64,000 bases of DNA from Paenibacillus fonticola DSM 21315 (GCF_000381905.1 NZ_KB907259.1:1-64000), one strand, 5' to 3'; shown: positions 35,075 to 44,299, counted from the stretch's first letter. Notes: a model not told the origin generated them from the sequence alone. Numbers and translations are program-made.

Positions 35075-36841
35075 ATGTTAAAAAAGAAGCGGAGTTCTGC
35101 CCTTGATTATCGCAAGAAAAACCGGCGTAAGGTTACAAAAACTATTGTGCAAAGTGCGATATTGTTGATTGTGGGCTTCCTGCTCGTCAATGCCCTATTC
35201 GGGCTTCGCAGGTACGAGGAGCCCAGCAAAGCGGAGTGGACGAATAAGGAAGGGTTTATCGCCTTGTCCTATTTTGGTGTAGGCCGAAATTCCACTCCCA
35301 AATTAGTGGCAAAGAGCCAGCTCGATCAACAGCTTCAGGCACTTTATGATCAGGGCTATGTTACGATTTCGCAGCAGGATGTTATAGACTTTTATCAAAG
35401 TAATAAACCTTTGCCGGACAAGGCGCTTTTCCTATCCTTTGAAGATGGCCGGAATGATTCCAGCCTATTCTCCCAATCGCTGCTGGAAAAGTACAATTAT
35501 AAAGCGACCTTCTTCACTTACGCCAATAAGATGGGCAATAGCGAGCGCAAATTTGTGCAGCCTAAAGAAATGCTGAAGATGATGAAGTCAGGCTATTGGG
35601 AGCTTGGAACGAACGGGAATCGGCTTACATATATTAACATCTTCGATCATGACGGTCGTTTCATTGGAATGAAGGAAGAGAATGAGCTGACCAACAAAGA
35701 GAATATTGAATACTATAATCATTATTTGATGGACTTTATCCGGGATGAGAATATGATTCCCGCAGAGAACCGGTCAGAAATGGAAGAGCGGATTCATAGT
35801 GATTATGAGGCGATGAAGAACATTTACAGCAGCAAGCTGGGATTCGTGCCGAACGTGTATATGATCATGCATGCAAACGCCTTGTATAATGGAATGAACC
35901 CCCTGGTCGCGAATGCTAACACGAAAAATATCGAGGAAATGTTCGGCATCCATTATAACCGGGAAGGGGAAGCCTTTAATTCCCGCGATGGAGATGTCCA
36001 TGATTTAACGAGAGTTCAGGCAGCACCTTACTGGTATACCAATCATCTGCTGATGAAAATTCAGAAAGATACCGGTGAAGGGATGACATTTGTTCGCGGT
36101 GATGATCAGCTTGCCGATCAATGGGAGCTTATTGGCGGAGCAGCGCAGTTTACCGACAATCAGATCGTACTGACCTCGCCTCCGGCCGCACCGGGGATGC
36201 TGTATTTGCAGCAAAGCGAGAACAGCCAGGACGCGGTGATAGCGTTGAAGTTGGCGGGCAACGTAGTAGGCAAGCAGACGGTTTACGCCCGGTACGACAA
36301 AGCGAGCGGGGCATTTGTTCGGGTGATTATCGCGGACAATAAACTGCACATCGAACAGAGGAGAGCAGGCGGTGAGGTCGAACGCATATTCTCTGGCCAA
36401 CTGCAGCCGCTGCAATGGAGTGAGGAGGACCTCGCCTTTAATAAAGCTTCGGTCTATACAAAAGAGCAGATTGTCGCCACAGCGGGATCGAAGGAAGAGG
36501 AATACCCGATTAACATTCAACAGACCAGAGCGGTGCAGATTGAATTGGAAGCGAACCGGATGACGGTCCAGGTAGACGGCGAAGTGATCGCTGACCGACA
36601 GGAGTTTGACGATTCAATTCGCTCAGGAGGCCTTGCCATTGAAGCGGAATACAGCAAGCAGAATAAGAAGGATGATATTTACGATGGCGTATTCGAGGAT
36701 ATTGAGATGGTCTTACTAGAGCAAGAGGGCAGTGAATCCAATCTAGTATTCAGCAATCAAATTAAGGGATTCCAAGGTATTGTTCATCGTATTAAAAAAG
36801 GCATCAACACTGCTATAAACTGGGTGATGGACACCTTCTAA
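35075..36841 (+). CDS. Membrane-anchored NodB-like protein with C-terminal beta-sandwich
   Basis: 588 residues. One N-terminal membrane helix (about 24-42) after a basic stretch, so the bulk is outside. Residues 65-340 resemble the NodB fold: FLSFEDGRNDSSLF stands where TFDDGP is expected, with Glu replacing the first Asp, then KATFFTYANKMG and WELGTNGNRLTY, which lacks the H-x3-H metal motif. Catalysis is therefore doubtful. Residues 375-560 are beta-rich, like a LamG or concanavalin-type sugar-binding domain (VYARYDKASGAFVRVIIAD, then VQIELEANRMTVQVDGE). GAGGATGGC precedes ATG 35075. It lies 39 bp after the synthase and 40 bp before the GH18-like gene. Confidence 0.75.
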   Translation: MLKKKRSSALDYRKKNRRKVTKTIVQSAILLIVGFLLVNALFGLRRYEEPSKAEWTNKEGFIALSYFGVGRNSTPKLVAKSQLDQQLQALYDQGYVTISQQDVIDFYQSNKPLPDKALFLSFEDGRNDSSLFSQSLLEKYNYKATFFTYANKMGNSERKFVQPKEMLKMMKSGYWELGTNGNRLTYINIFDHDGRFIGMKEENELTNKENIEYYNHYLMDFIRDENMIPAENRSEMEERIHSDYEAMKNIYSSKLGFVPNVYMIMHANALYNGMNPLVANANTKNIEEMFGIHYNREGEAFNSRDGDVHDLTRVQAAPYWYTNHLLMKIQKDTGEGMTFVRGDDQLADQWELIGGAAQFTDNQIVLTSPPAAPGMLYLQQSENSQDAVIALKLAGNVVGKQTVYARYDKASGAFVRVIIADNKLHIEQRRAGGEVERIFSGQLQPLQWSEEDLAFNKASVYTKEQIVATAGSKEEEYPINIQQTRAVQIELEANRMTVQVDGEVIADRQEFDDSIRSGGLAIEAEYSKQNKKDDIYDGVFEDIEMVLLEQEGSESNLVFSNQIKGFQGIVHRIKKGINTAINWVMDTF

Positions 36842-36881
36842 AAGACCGGTTGAAGAAAGTGGAGGAAGGTGTCAGAAACTA

Positions 36882-37940
36882 ATGACAAAAAAATGGATAT
36901 ACGTTATAGCTGGCTTCATCATAATCCTTATAATTGCTGTAATATGGATGACGAGACAGGGGCGAACGGATCAGACGCTTCAGGCTGTCCATGACAAGCC
37001 TGAAGTGGACTTATCCGCGTGGATCGTCGATTGGAAATGGGAGTCCGGCTTGGCTGATTTTCAGCAAATCGCCGGCAATCTTAGCCGCCTGCAAATGTTT
37101 GCTGTTTATTTCGACAGTAAGGATCGGCTATATTTTACGGAGGATTTCCAGAAGGGATTGCCTCGTATTTTTGAGACGGCCAGAAAAGAGAACATGCCGT
37201 ATGTTGATCTGACGGTTGTCAACGACCGCTGGAATGAGGACGGGACGGCCGTTCAAAAGGATCCGGCTATTGTTAGTAGAATTATGGCTACGAAAGAAAG
37301 TCGGGCCCAGCATATTAAGGAAATTATGAATGCAGTAAATAAGTACGACTTCGACGGTGTAGAAATAGATTACGAGAAAATTGGCGAAGCCGATTGGGAA
37401 AACGTGTGTATTTTTTACAAAGAACTCTATCAGCAGCTGCAGGCGAAGGAAAAGTCGCTGCGTGTCATTCTTGAGCCGCGGACACCTATCGAGCGATTGA
37501 GGCTGCCGGAGGGTCCGGTATATGTGATGATGGCCTACAATTTGTTTGGCAACCATAGCGGTCCAGGCCCGAAAGCAGACCATGCCTTCATTGCCAAGCT
37601 GGCTAGCCGCATGGAGCAGCTGCCTGGAGAAAACGCGATTGCCCTGTCCGTGGGCGGATTCGATTGGGCTGATTCAGGGCAGGTCAAGTCCTTGACAGAG
37701 AAGCAGGCGGTAGAATTGCTGCAGCAGAGTAAGGCCGAACCGAAGCGGGATGCCGCAAGCGGATGTCTGTATTTTACTTACAAGGATAGCAGCGGGGAGA
37801 AGCATACGGTTTGGTATGCAGATGCGGAAACGATAACCCAGTGGATTGACGTTGCCGGGCAATCGGGCTACTACAACTTTGTATTGTGGAGACTAGGAGA
37901 GTTTGAGAAGGTTACGCTCGACAAGATAAAGCATTTGTAG
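36882..37940 (+). CDS. Membrane-anchored GH18-like glycosidase
   Basis: 352 residues. An N-terminal signal anchor (VIAGFIIILIIAVIWM) places the domain outside. The GH18 barrel shows the active motif FDGVEIDYEKI near residue 160, matching DGxDxDxE-like chemistry with the catalytic Glu at the end. Later strands contain VMMAYNLFGNHSGPG and ALSVGGFDW. GH18 enzymes cut beta-1,4 or beta-1,6 N-acetylhexosamine chains. In Gram-negative PgaB a NodB domain and a GH18-like domain are fused; here they sit in adjacent genes. GTGGAGGAAGGTG precedes the ATG. It ends the five-gene cluster. Confidence 0.8.
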   Translation: MTKKWIYVIAGFIIILIIAVIWMTRQGRTDQTLQAVHDKPEVDLSAWIVDWKWESGLADFQQIAGNLSRLQMFAVYFDSKDRLYFTEDFQKGLPRIFETARKENMPYVDLTVVNDRWNEDGTAVQKDPAIVSRIMATKESRAQHIKEIMNAVNKYDFDGVEIDYEKIGEADWENVCIFYKELYQQLQAKEKSLRVILEPRTPIERLRLPEGPVYVMMAYNLFGNHSGPGPKADHAFIAKLASRMEQLPGENAIALSVGGFDWADSGQVKSLTEKQAVELLQQSKAEPKRDAASGCLYFTYKDSSGEKHTVWYADAETITQWIDVAGQSGYYNFVLWRLGEFEKVTLDKIKHL

Positions 37941-38191
37941 GATAAGATCAAATTGTGGTGCGGTCCCCATGCGTTCATCTTTTTAATTTCGTTTTCAGGT
38001 TGCCGTAATGTTGCTTTAAGGAAGGGGTGGTAAGGTAGATGTACTCCCTTTTCTTATACAAGGAACCCATCCCGCTTAGCGGGATGGGTTCCATGCTTAA
38101 GTGCGCCTATTTATTTAATTATGCTGATGATTTGTTTAAACCGATTATTCATTAAACCGATTATTGGCTAAACCGGCTTAAATGATTTTGA
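37941..38191. other. Convergent intergenic region
   Basis: Contains the perfect hairpin at 38063-38093 and three short copies of TAAACCG (from about 38138 to 38180; two continue as GATTATT). No gene. Confidence 0.5.
38063..38093. terminator. Perfect hairpin between convergent transcripts
   Basis: GGAACCCATCCCGC and GCGGGATGGGTTCC form a flawless 14-bp stem with a three-base loop. Neither side has a long T-run, so it may be an RNA-stabilising or terminating structure shared by the GH18-like gene and opuAC. Confidence 0.55.
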
Positions 38192-39115
38192 TTATTGATT
38201 CAAGTCCTCAATAGAATTGGCTTCTACATAAGAAGGAACGACTAGTCCTGTTCTTACTCCTGTCATGTTCGCGCCGAGATCCTCTACTTGGTCCTTGAAC
38301 TTATCCCAGTAATCGGCATGGGTTAGCGGCAGCCAAGCTGCAGCCGTTGCATCCACATCGCCGTTGGCAACGCCCGTCCACATCGGGCCTGCTTCCACCT
38401 GCAGCGCTTCTACCTTATACCCCAGGCGGTTCTCCAGAACGTATTGAAGCAGATTCGTGCTGGCGATTTCGGAATCCCAGGCTACATAGCTGAGCTTAAA
38501 GGTGTCGCCGTCTACTGGCTGAATATCCGCCGTCCAAGCGTCAACACGGTCGCTGTGGCTTTCAGCCCAAGCTTTAGCCGCTTCCGCTGGATCCTGTCCT
38601 TCCTGGATGGCCGTCATAATTTCACCCATCTCGTCCGAGGTCCACTCGAAGCGGTCCAAAAATTCATAGGCTGCCGGATGAGCTTCCTTCAGCCCCTTGC
38701 GGACGACAGTATGGATTTCCTCCGCCTCTCCGAATACATTCTTCGGATCCTCCAAGTATTTTAGATCATATTTGGCGAACATCCAGTGCGGCGTCCAGCC
38801 CGTAATAATGATCGGCTGCTCGGATTTGATCGCTTTCGCCAGCGTTGCCGTCATAGCCGCGCCGGAGCCTTCGATCAGTGTCCAGTCAGAAAGGCCGTAT
38901 TCCTCGATGGCAGCGTTAGCCGCCTTCATGATGCCGGCACCAGGATCAATGCCGATAATTTCATGTTTCACTTGCTCGCCCAGTGATTTGCCTCCGGTGT
39001 TTCCAGCAGTATTGCCGGTGTTCCCTCCGGCATTTCCAGAAGTTCCACAGGCCGACAGCAGCAGTACGGCTGCCAAGCTCAACATTATCCATAAATTCGT
39101 TTTTTTGTTCCTCAT
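38192..39115 (-). CDS. opuAC: Glycine betaine ABC transporter, substrate-binding lipoprotein
   Basis: 307 residues. A lipoprotein signal ends at LLLSAC near residue 23, then a short Gly/Asn/Thr linker. The binding protein follows: IIGIDPGAGIMK, ITGWTPHWMFAKYDLKYLEDP near 105-125 with Trp residues of the betaine cage, then YVAWDSEIASTNLL and QVEAGPMWTGVANG. The order of blocks matches B. subtilis OpuAC. It lies three bases after opuAB. Captures glycine betaine for osmoprotection. Confidence 0.93.
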   Translation of the reverse strand: MRNKKTNLWIMLSLAAVLLLSACGTSGNAGGNTGNTAGNTGGKSLGEQVKHEIIGIDPGAGIMKAANAAIEEYGLSDWTLIEGSGAAMTATLAKAIKSEQPIIITGWTPHWMFAKYDLKYLEDPKNVFGEAEEIHTVVRKGLKEAHPAAYEFLDRFEWTSDEMGEIMTAIQEGQDPAEAAKAWAESHSDRVDAWTADIQPVDGDTFKLSYVAWDSEIASTNLLQYVLENRLGYKVEALQVEAGPMWTGVANGDVDATAAAWLPLTHADYWDKFKDQVEDLGANMTGVRTGLVVPSYVEANSIEDLNQ

Positions 39116-39118
39116 AAA

Positions 39119-39961
39119 TTATGCACCTCTTTTTTTGGATTTGAATAAATTTTGCGTAAAGCGATCCAGCACAATAGCAAGCACAACGACAGCCAATCCG
39201 GCTTCGAAGCCCTGACCGATCTTGAGCTGGGTTACCGCGCGATATACCGTCGCTCCAATTCCTTGCGCGCCGATCATCGAAGCGATAACGACCATCGAAA
39301 GGGACAGCATAATCGTCTGGTTGATGCCGGCCATCATCGTAGGCATTGCCAGCGGCAGTTCCACTTTAAAGAGCTTCTGCCACGAGGTCGAACCGAAGGC
39401 ATCGGAAGCTTCTGTAAGCTCGCCGGAAACCTGCTTGATCCCGAGATAGGTCAGGCGGATTGTCGGCGGAATAGCGAAGATGACGGAAGCGATGACTCCC
39501 GGTACTACCCCGAGACTAAAGAAAGTCACAGCAGGCAGAAGATAAACAAATGCAGGCATCGTTTGCATGAAATCAAGCAAAGGTGAAATAATGCGGTGAG
39601 TAGTTTTGCTATAGGCACTCCATATTCCGATAGGGATACCTAAGACCACTGAAATAATGCCGGAAGTGACCACGAGGCCTAACGTATTCATCGTTTCCGT
39701 CCAATAGCCGAGATTGTCGATCAATAGGAAGCCAATCACCGTAAATAACGTGAGCGGCACTCTTCCGATCAGGTAGGCCAGGACGCCGAATATAGCGATG
39801 AATAGAAGCGGGTGAGGTAAGAGAAACAACCATGAGAAGAACTCGACAGCACTTTCAATGATCTTGGACAGCCCCTCGAAAAAACCACCCAGGTTTGATT
39901 CCATCCAATCTACTATTAATTCGATCCAATCCGCGAGAGGCATTTTAGGAATGAAGTTCAT
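39119..39961 (-). CDS. opuAB: Glycine betaine ABC transporter, permease
   Basis: 280 residues with about seven membrane helices. Contains ASDAFGSTSWQKLFKVELPLAMPTMMAGINQTIML near 190, the EAA loop that docks to the ATPase. Overlaps the end of opuAA by 17 bp. Together with OpuAA and OpuAC it forms a full osmoprotectant importer. Confidence 0.94.
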   Translation of the reverse strand: MNFIPKMPLADWIELIVDWMESNLGGFFEGLSKIIESAVEFFSWLFLLPHPLLFIAIFGVLAYLIGRVPLTLFTVIGFLLIDNLGYWTETMNTLGLVVTSGIISVVLGIPIGIWSAYSKTTHRIISPLLDFMQTMPAFVYLLPAVTFFSLGVVPGVIASVIFAIPPTIRLTYLGIKQVSGELTEASDAFGSTSWQKLFKVELPLAMPTMMAGINQTIMLSLSMVVIASMIGAQGIGATVYRAVTQLKIGQGFEAGLAVVVLAIVLDRFTQNLFKSKKRGA

Positions 39962-41168
39962 GCTGCTTCACCTCCATCTCGCGCACATCTCCTGCAAGCG
40001 CGCCTAACACGGCACCCCGTACGATTACGCCCAGCAACCGCCGTTGTTCATCGACGACAGCCAGCGGCACTTTAGCCAAGCTGGTCGCTTCAAATAAGTC
40101 GCTAAGAACAGTATCCGGCGATACTTGCGGACCATCGCAGATCAAAATATCCGATAGCGTTTTGCCTGTCTTGTTCGCGTCGGACGCATCTTCCGCCGTA
40201 ATGACGCCAAGCAAGCGCATGGAGCGATCGACGACGAAGAGATTCGAGATACCCCGTTCCCGCATCAACTGCAAGGCCACGCGGGGGCCGCGATCCAGCG
40301 TAATCGTCTCGGGTCTGCGCATCACATGCGAAGCGGTCAGTACCTTGGAGAGATCCACATCTTCAATAAATCGTTCGACGTAACCGTTAGCCGGCTGAGT
40401 GAGCATTTCTTCAGGCGTGCCAATTTGGATGAGCGAGCCGTCCTTCATCAAGGCGATCCGATCCCCGATCCGCAAGGCCTCATCGAGGTCATGCGTAATA
40501 AAGACGATCGTCTTCTTCATTTTATCCTGCAGCTCGATCAGTTCATCCTGCATATCCCTGCGTATTAAAGGGTCGAGAGCACTGAATGCTTCATCCATCA
40601 GCAGCACCTCCGGGTCATTGGCCAAGGCTCGGGCGAGGCCCACTCTTTGCTGCATGCCGCCGCTGAGTTCATCCGGCATTTTGTCGCCCCAGCCCTTGAG
40701 CCCGACAAGTTCCAGAGCTTGCTCAGCTTTCATTTTCCGGGTATTCGCGTCGATCTTTTGGATTTCCAAGCCATACTCGACATTTTGCAGCACTGTCCGG
40801 TGTGGAAACAGCGCAAATTTTTGGAACACCATGCTGATGCTCTTTTGACGTATTTTTCGCAGCTGTGCTTTGTTCATTTTCAGCAAATCCTGACCGTTAA
40901 TGAGAATTTGACCTGAGGTCGGCTCGATCAGCCGATTCAGCATCCGGACGAGGGTCGACTTACCGCTCCCCGACAGTCCCATAATGACAAAGATTTCTCC
41001 CTGACGGATGTCCAGGCTAACTCGATTCACACCAACAGTGATGCCGCGACCAGCCAATTGTTCCTTCGTTTGCCCCTGCTCAAGCAGCTGAAGTCCCTGC
41101 TCTGCATTCGGGCCAAACAATTTAGTAACTTGCTTTACTTCTAGAATGGGTTCATCCAAATTATCCAC
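39945..41168 (-). CDS. opuAA: Glycine betaine ABC transporter, ATPase with CBS domains
   Basis: 407 residues. The ABC domain has Walker A GLSGSGKST near residue 64, signature LSGGMQQR near 165 and Walker B LLMDEAFSALDP. Residues 285-400 contain two CBS repeats (VMRRPETITLDRG, GVITAEDA, VSPDTVLSDLF, GVIVRGA), which in OpuA sense ionic strength (and c-di-AMP in some species). First gene of the operon; the start has GGAGTGG upstream. Divergent from a GbsR-type regulator. Confidence 0.95.
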   Translation of the reverse strand: MDNLDEPILEVKQVTKLFGPNAEQGLQLLEQGQTKEQLAGRGITVGVNRVSLDIRQGEIFVIMGLSGSGKSTLVRMLNRLIEPTSGQILINGQDLLKMNKAQLRKIRQKSISMVFQKFALFPHRTVLQNVEYGLEIQKIDANTRKMKAEQALELVGLKGWGDKMPDELSGGMQQRVGLARALANDPEVLLMDEAFSALDPLIRRDMQDELIELQDKMKKTIVFITHDLDEALRIGDRIALMKDGSLIQIGTPEEMLTQPANGYVERFIEDVDLSKVLTASHVMRRPETITLDRGPRVALQLMRERGISNLFVVDRSMRLLGVITAEDASDANKTGKTLSDILICDGPQVSPDTVLSDLFEATSLAKVPLAVVDEQRRLLGVIVRGAVLGALAGDVREMEVKQHELHS

Positions 41169-41225
41169 TCCTTTTCTAATGAAATATTAAGGCTGACACG
41201 GGCCTGTAGCCTCACATGGTACTTA

Positions 41226-41254
41226 GTCTAACAAAAAAAAGGGAATCTAAACAA
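41226..41254 (-). promoter_or_regulatory. Candidate promoter of opuA
   Basis: On the minus strand TTGTTT (41254-41249), 17 bp and TTAGAC (41231-41226). The overlapping palindrome AACCGT-TAAT-ACGGTT (41253-41268) and GTACAG-N6-CTGTAC (41279-41296) lie at or just upstream of its -35 box. Confidence 0.45.
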
Positions 41255-41296
41255 CCGTTAATACGGTTCATATAGAATGTACAGAAAAAACTGTAC
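41253..41296. promoter_or_regulatory. Two palindromes in the opuA/gbsR-type divergent region
   Basis: AACCGT-TAAT-ACGGTT (41253-41268) and GTACAG-AAAAAA-CTGTAC (41279-41296). Either could be the site of the adjacent GbsR/OpcR-type repressor. The assignment is positional. Confidence 0.45.
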
Positions 41297-41411
41297 GGAG
41301 TGAATGGTGCGTATGCTCCCTTATCCTTACAAATGCTCGCTAAGCCGCCACTTTACTTTTATCGGGCCTTTTTTTAAGATATAAGAAGTATCTTGATAGG
41401 AGGTTGCAAGC

Positions 41412-41960
41412 ATGGGCTTGGACCAGCTCACCCCAGAGCAGCAGGCGGATATAATGAAAGTACGCAAGCGCGTAATTGAAGCCATTGGCAGAAACATGGA
41501 TTTATACGGGATTTCGTTGTCGACAGGTCATCTCTACGGTCTGCTCTTTTTTGCAGATAAACCGATGACGCTGGATGAAATGGGTCTGGAGATGAAGATG
41601 AGCAAGACAAGCATGAGCACGGGCGTGCGAACTCTCCTTGATCTTAAAATGGTGAACAAAGTGTGGGAAAAAGGCTCCCGCAAGGATTTATATGAGGTCG
41701 AGTACGACTGGCATCAGACTTTTACAGATTATTTCGCGATCAAATGGAGAAAAGCGGTGGAATCCAACATCCTCATCCTCCGCAGGTCGATCGAGGAGAT
41801 AAATAAATGGCTGGCCTCTGAACCGGAAGAAGCCCTAACGGCTATTCTAGAGGAGGATCGCAACAAAATGATCGATGCCGTTAAATACTACGAGTGGCTT
41901 GACCGTTTGATCGATGCGATGGAAAGCGGCGAGATATACCAGCTTGTTCCGAAAGAGTAG
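41412..41960 (+). CDS. GbsR/OpcR-type MarR-fold repressor
   Basis: 182 residues. A winged-helix domain (about 30-100: LSTGHLYGLLFFADKPMTLDEMG, then SKTSMSTGVRTLLDLKMV) followed by a long helical region (RKAVESNILILRRSIEEINKWL). This matches the GbsR/OpcR family, which represses choline/betaine uptake or synthesis genes in Bacillus. AGGAGGTTGCAAGC precedes the ATG. It is divergent from opuA, strongly suggesting it controls that operon. The ligand (choline, betaine or osmotic signal) cannot be told. Confidence 0.85.
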   Translation: MGLDQLTPEQQADIMKVRKRVIEAIGRNMDLYGISLSTGHLYGLLFFADKPMTLDEMGLEMKMSKTSMSTGVRTLLDLKMVNKVWEKGSRKDLYEVEYDWHQTFTDYFAIKWRKAVESNILILRRSIEEINKWLASEPEEALTAILEEDRNKMIDAVKYYEWLDRLIDAMESGEIYQLVPKE

Positions 41961-41992
41961 GGCCTATAGTTAAGCCGGCAATCAGCCGCAAC

Positions 41993-42040
41993 AAAACCGC
42001 CATCCCCGGCACCGATGCTGCAGGAATGGCGGTTTTTTGC
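41993..42040. terminator. Bidirectional Rho-independent terminator
   Basis: AAAACCGCCAT and ATGGCGGTTTT pair, with a partly paired 22-base loop, followed by TTTTGC. Shared by the convergent GbsR-type gene and the hydrolase gene. Confidence 0.85.
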
Positions 42041-42058
42041 TGCGTTTTCTGCGCTTTT

Positions 42059-44299
42059 TTAATAGATACCAATATCATCAAGCATGATCTTGCCCGGACC
42101 CTTGGAAAAGTAAAAGGTGATCCCCTTAAGCGCGGACAAATCGAGCTGAGGATTGACCTTGACGAACTCCGACAAGTTTAGCATTACCGTCTGAAATACT
42201 GCCTCCTGCGGATATTTGTATTTACCGCCCGACAGACGCTTCTCCACCCAAGGGAGAATGGTGAAGGCAACATCCGGTGGAGATGCAATCTCTACATAGT
42301 CGGTTAGCGGGATGCGGGCCGACTCTCCGTTCGTGCTCTGCAGTTCCACCTCAGCCTGCAGTCCGGCAGAGGATGCCGAAGGCTCGATGAGCTCGAAGCT
42401 GCGGTCGGAAATTGAAAACGAAAGGATTTCCGGCGGTTTGGTCATCCTCCTTGGCAGGAAGGAAGAGTGCCATGATAACGAATAGGAAGCAGGCTCCTCG
42501 TTATATTCTCTCTCCACCCATTCCAAGGTTATGCCCCGGGTTCCCTTGCTTACGGATTTGCGGTTTTTCACCTCTTCTTCCACCCAGGTCAAATGATTGC
42601 CTTGGGCCAAGCCGCCGCTCGGAAGCGTGCGCCGGTTCAAATCTTCATCGTACCAGGCCATTTTATTGAAAAGGGCGCCCTCAAAGCGGCTGAAATATCC
42701 GGTATCCGCCGGAAGCCAGTGAAGTCCTGTCCTGTAATCCCGGAATAAAGGCAAATAGCTCCCATTTCCGTGAAGCGTTGATTCCAGGAAGGCTGAAACG
42801 TATATTTTGGCAATTTCCCGCTGCTTTTTGGGCCCGATGATCGCTTGCTGATTTAAGAAGATTCCCTTCGGAAAGCTGATATCCCGAAAGCCCCATTCGG
42901 TGTTGAATTGGCTGTGATTGGCGTCTGCGATATATATGGAAGACTTGAAATGAGTCGATGGGTTCGTAAAGGAAGTTCGAATATACTGACGATCACCGTC
43001 AAAATCGTTCACATCTGCATCCCGCGCCCCTTGTATAGCCAAATAGCTGACGTTCTTAATTCTGGCAAGCTCCCCATCCACCTTCTTGTCCGTGGGCGAA
43101 ATCGCGATGATGGCTTGAATGTTGTAACGTTCCAAGCTCCCCAGCGTCTCGTCCGTGCTGAACCAGTGTCCCGCGTCCTTCGCCATAGCCACCGCCTGTC
43201 CGCCCCGGGAATGTCCGATTAATCCGATTTGCGCAAAGTTCACCTTCTGATAAAAAGGGGTTGCCGCATCGTCTGCAAAGCCTTCGATCTGCTGCAGATG
43301 CTTTAGCAAAATCCAGGCCCGGACCTTCATGTCGTTGTTCGGAATGCCCGTCCAGACGGAATAATTCAAATAATTTTCATCGACCGATACAGCGATGAAG
43401 CCTCGGCTAGCCAGGAGCTCGCCTAAATAGCCGTAACCTTCATCAGAGAAATCCTCCATCAGATGGTTGCCGTGGACCATGAGCACCAGCGGAAAGGGAC
43501 CTTCCCCTTCAGGCATCCAAACCCTGCCGTTCAGGGGAAGCGAGCTTTGGTCGAATCCCCAGTAACGGGTACGGAAAGCAGACCATTTCTCGATATACGC
43601 GGAGGCGTCTACCGGGGTCGAAATAAGGTCGGTCTTCTTGCCGAATTCCGTTCGCCAATAGTCGTTTCCGCTTCCGTAGTCGAACGTGATATAGCCGTAA
43701 TTTCCCGGCTCAGCAGGGTTCTCTGATTCAATGGGCGCTGCGTGTTTTGTTATGCTCGGATTTGCCGCCGGGCTGTCTGCCGGCCACACCGCAGCAGATA
43801 CGCACAAGACTCCAAGTGCGGCAGTGACCAAGAATCTTAAACGCCGGCTAAATCGGGTACGAAGCAGACCGGCGCCGATTCCTGCTACAATGCCCGCCAG
43901 CGTGAGGACAGTTGCAGTAACAGCGGAAATTGCCACATCATGATCCTGCCAAAAAATAAAGAAAATGACCGTAATCGTATAGATCACTGAGCCGGCATAC
44001 AGCCGGGGAAGCGGCAGGCCGATTATCGCAAGCAGCACGGCAGCCAAATGGGCGGCGATAAACAGCCCTGTCGTCCCCACGGAAATAAAGGCCAGTATAT
44101 CTGTCAAAGCGCCAAAGCCGGTAGGCATGCCCAGCGCAACCAAAGCAAAGACGAACATCGCCGCTCCCCAGGGACCGACAACGGCCATTCGCCAAAACGC
44201 GGTATCATAGCGGTACGTTTCGCGGATTCTGCGGCCAAAGCGTATGCGCAGCGGCGGCTTTAAGGGAATATATTCGGTTTGAAGCTGTTGAAGTTCCAT
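42059..44299 (-). CDS. Membrane-anchored alpha/beta hydrolase (large, multi-domain)
   Basis: 746 residues. Residues 40-180 form four or five membrane helices. An alpha/beta hydrolase domain follows (about 240-500): LVLMVHGNH, the nucleophile elbow GHSRGG near 355, a likely acid in GARDADVND near 425 and a catalytic His in ADANHSQFN near 460. The last 180 residues form a beta-rich domain with VDLSALKGITFYFSKGPG-type strands. It resembles large lipase/acetylxylan-esterase-like proteins, but the substrate is unknown. ATG 44299 follows GGGAG by five bases; the in-frame GTG four codons earlier overlaps that site. Standing alone. Confidence 0.75.
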   Translation of the reverse strand: MELQQLQTEYIPLKPPLRIRFGRRIRETYRYDTAFWRMAVVGPWGAAMFVFALVALGMPTGFGALTDILAFISVGTTGLFIAAHLAAVLLAIIGLPLPRLYAGSVIYTITVIFFIFWQDHDVAISAVTATVLTLAGIVAGIGAGLLRTRFSRRLRFLVTAALGVLCVSAAVWPADSPAANPSITKHAAPIESENPAEPGNYGYITFDYGSGNDYWRTEFGKKTDLISTPVDASAYIEKWSAFRTRYWGFDQSSLPLNGRVWMPEGEGPFPLVLMVHGNHLMEDFSDEGYGYLGELLASRGFIAVSVDENYLNYSVWTGIPNNDMKVRAWILLKHLQQIEGFADDAATPFYQKVNFAQIGLIGHSRGGQAVAMAKDAGHWFSTDETLGSLERYNIQAIIAISPTDKKVDGELARIKNVSYLAIQGARDADVNDFDGDRQYIRTSFTNPSTHFKSSIYIADANHSQFNTEWGFRDISFPKGIFLNQQAIIGPKKQREIAKIYVSAFLESTLHGNGSYLPLFRDYRTGLHWLPADTGYFSRFEGALFNKMAWYDEDLNRRTLPSGGLAQGNHLTWVEEEVKNRKSVSKGTRGITLEWVEREYNEEPASYSLSWHSSFLPRRMTKPPEILSFSISDRSFELIEPSASSAGLQAEVELQSTNGESARIPLTDYVEIASPPDVAFTILPWVEKRLSGGKYKYPQEAVFQTVMLNLSEFVKVNPQLDLSALKGITFYFSKGPGKIMLDDIGIY

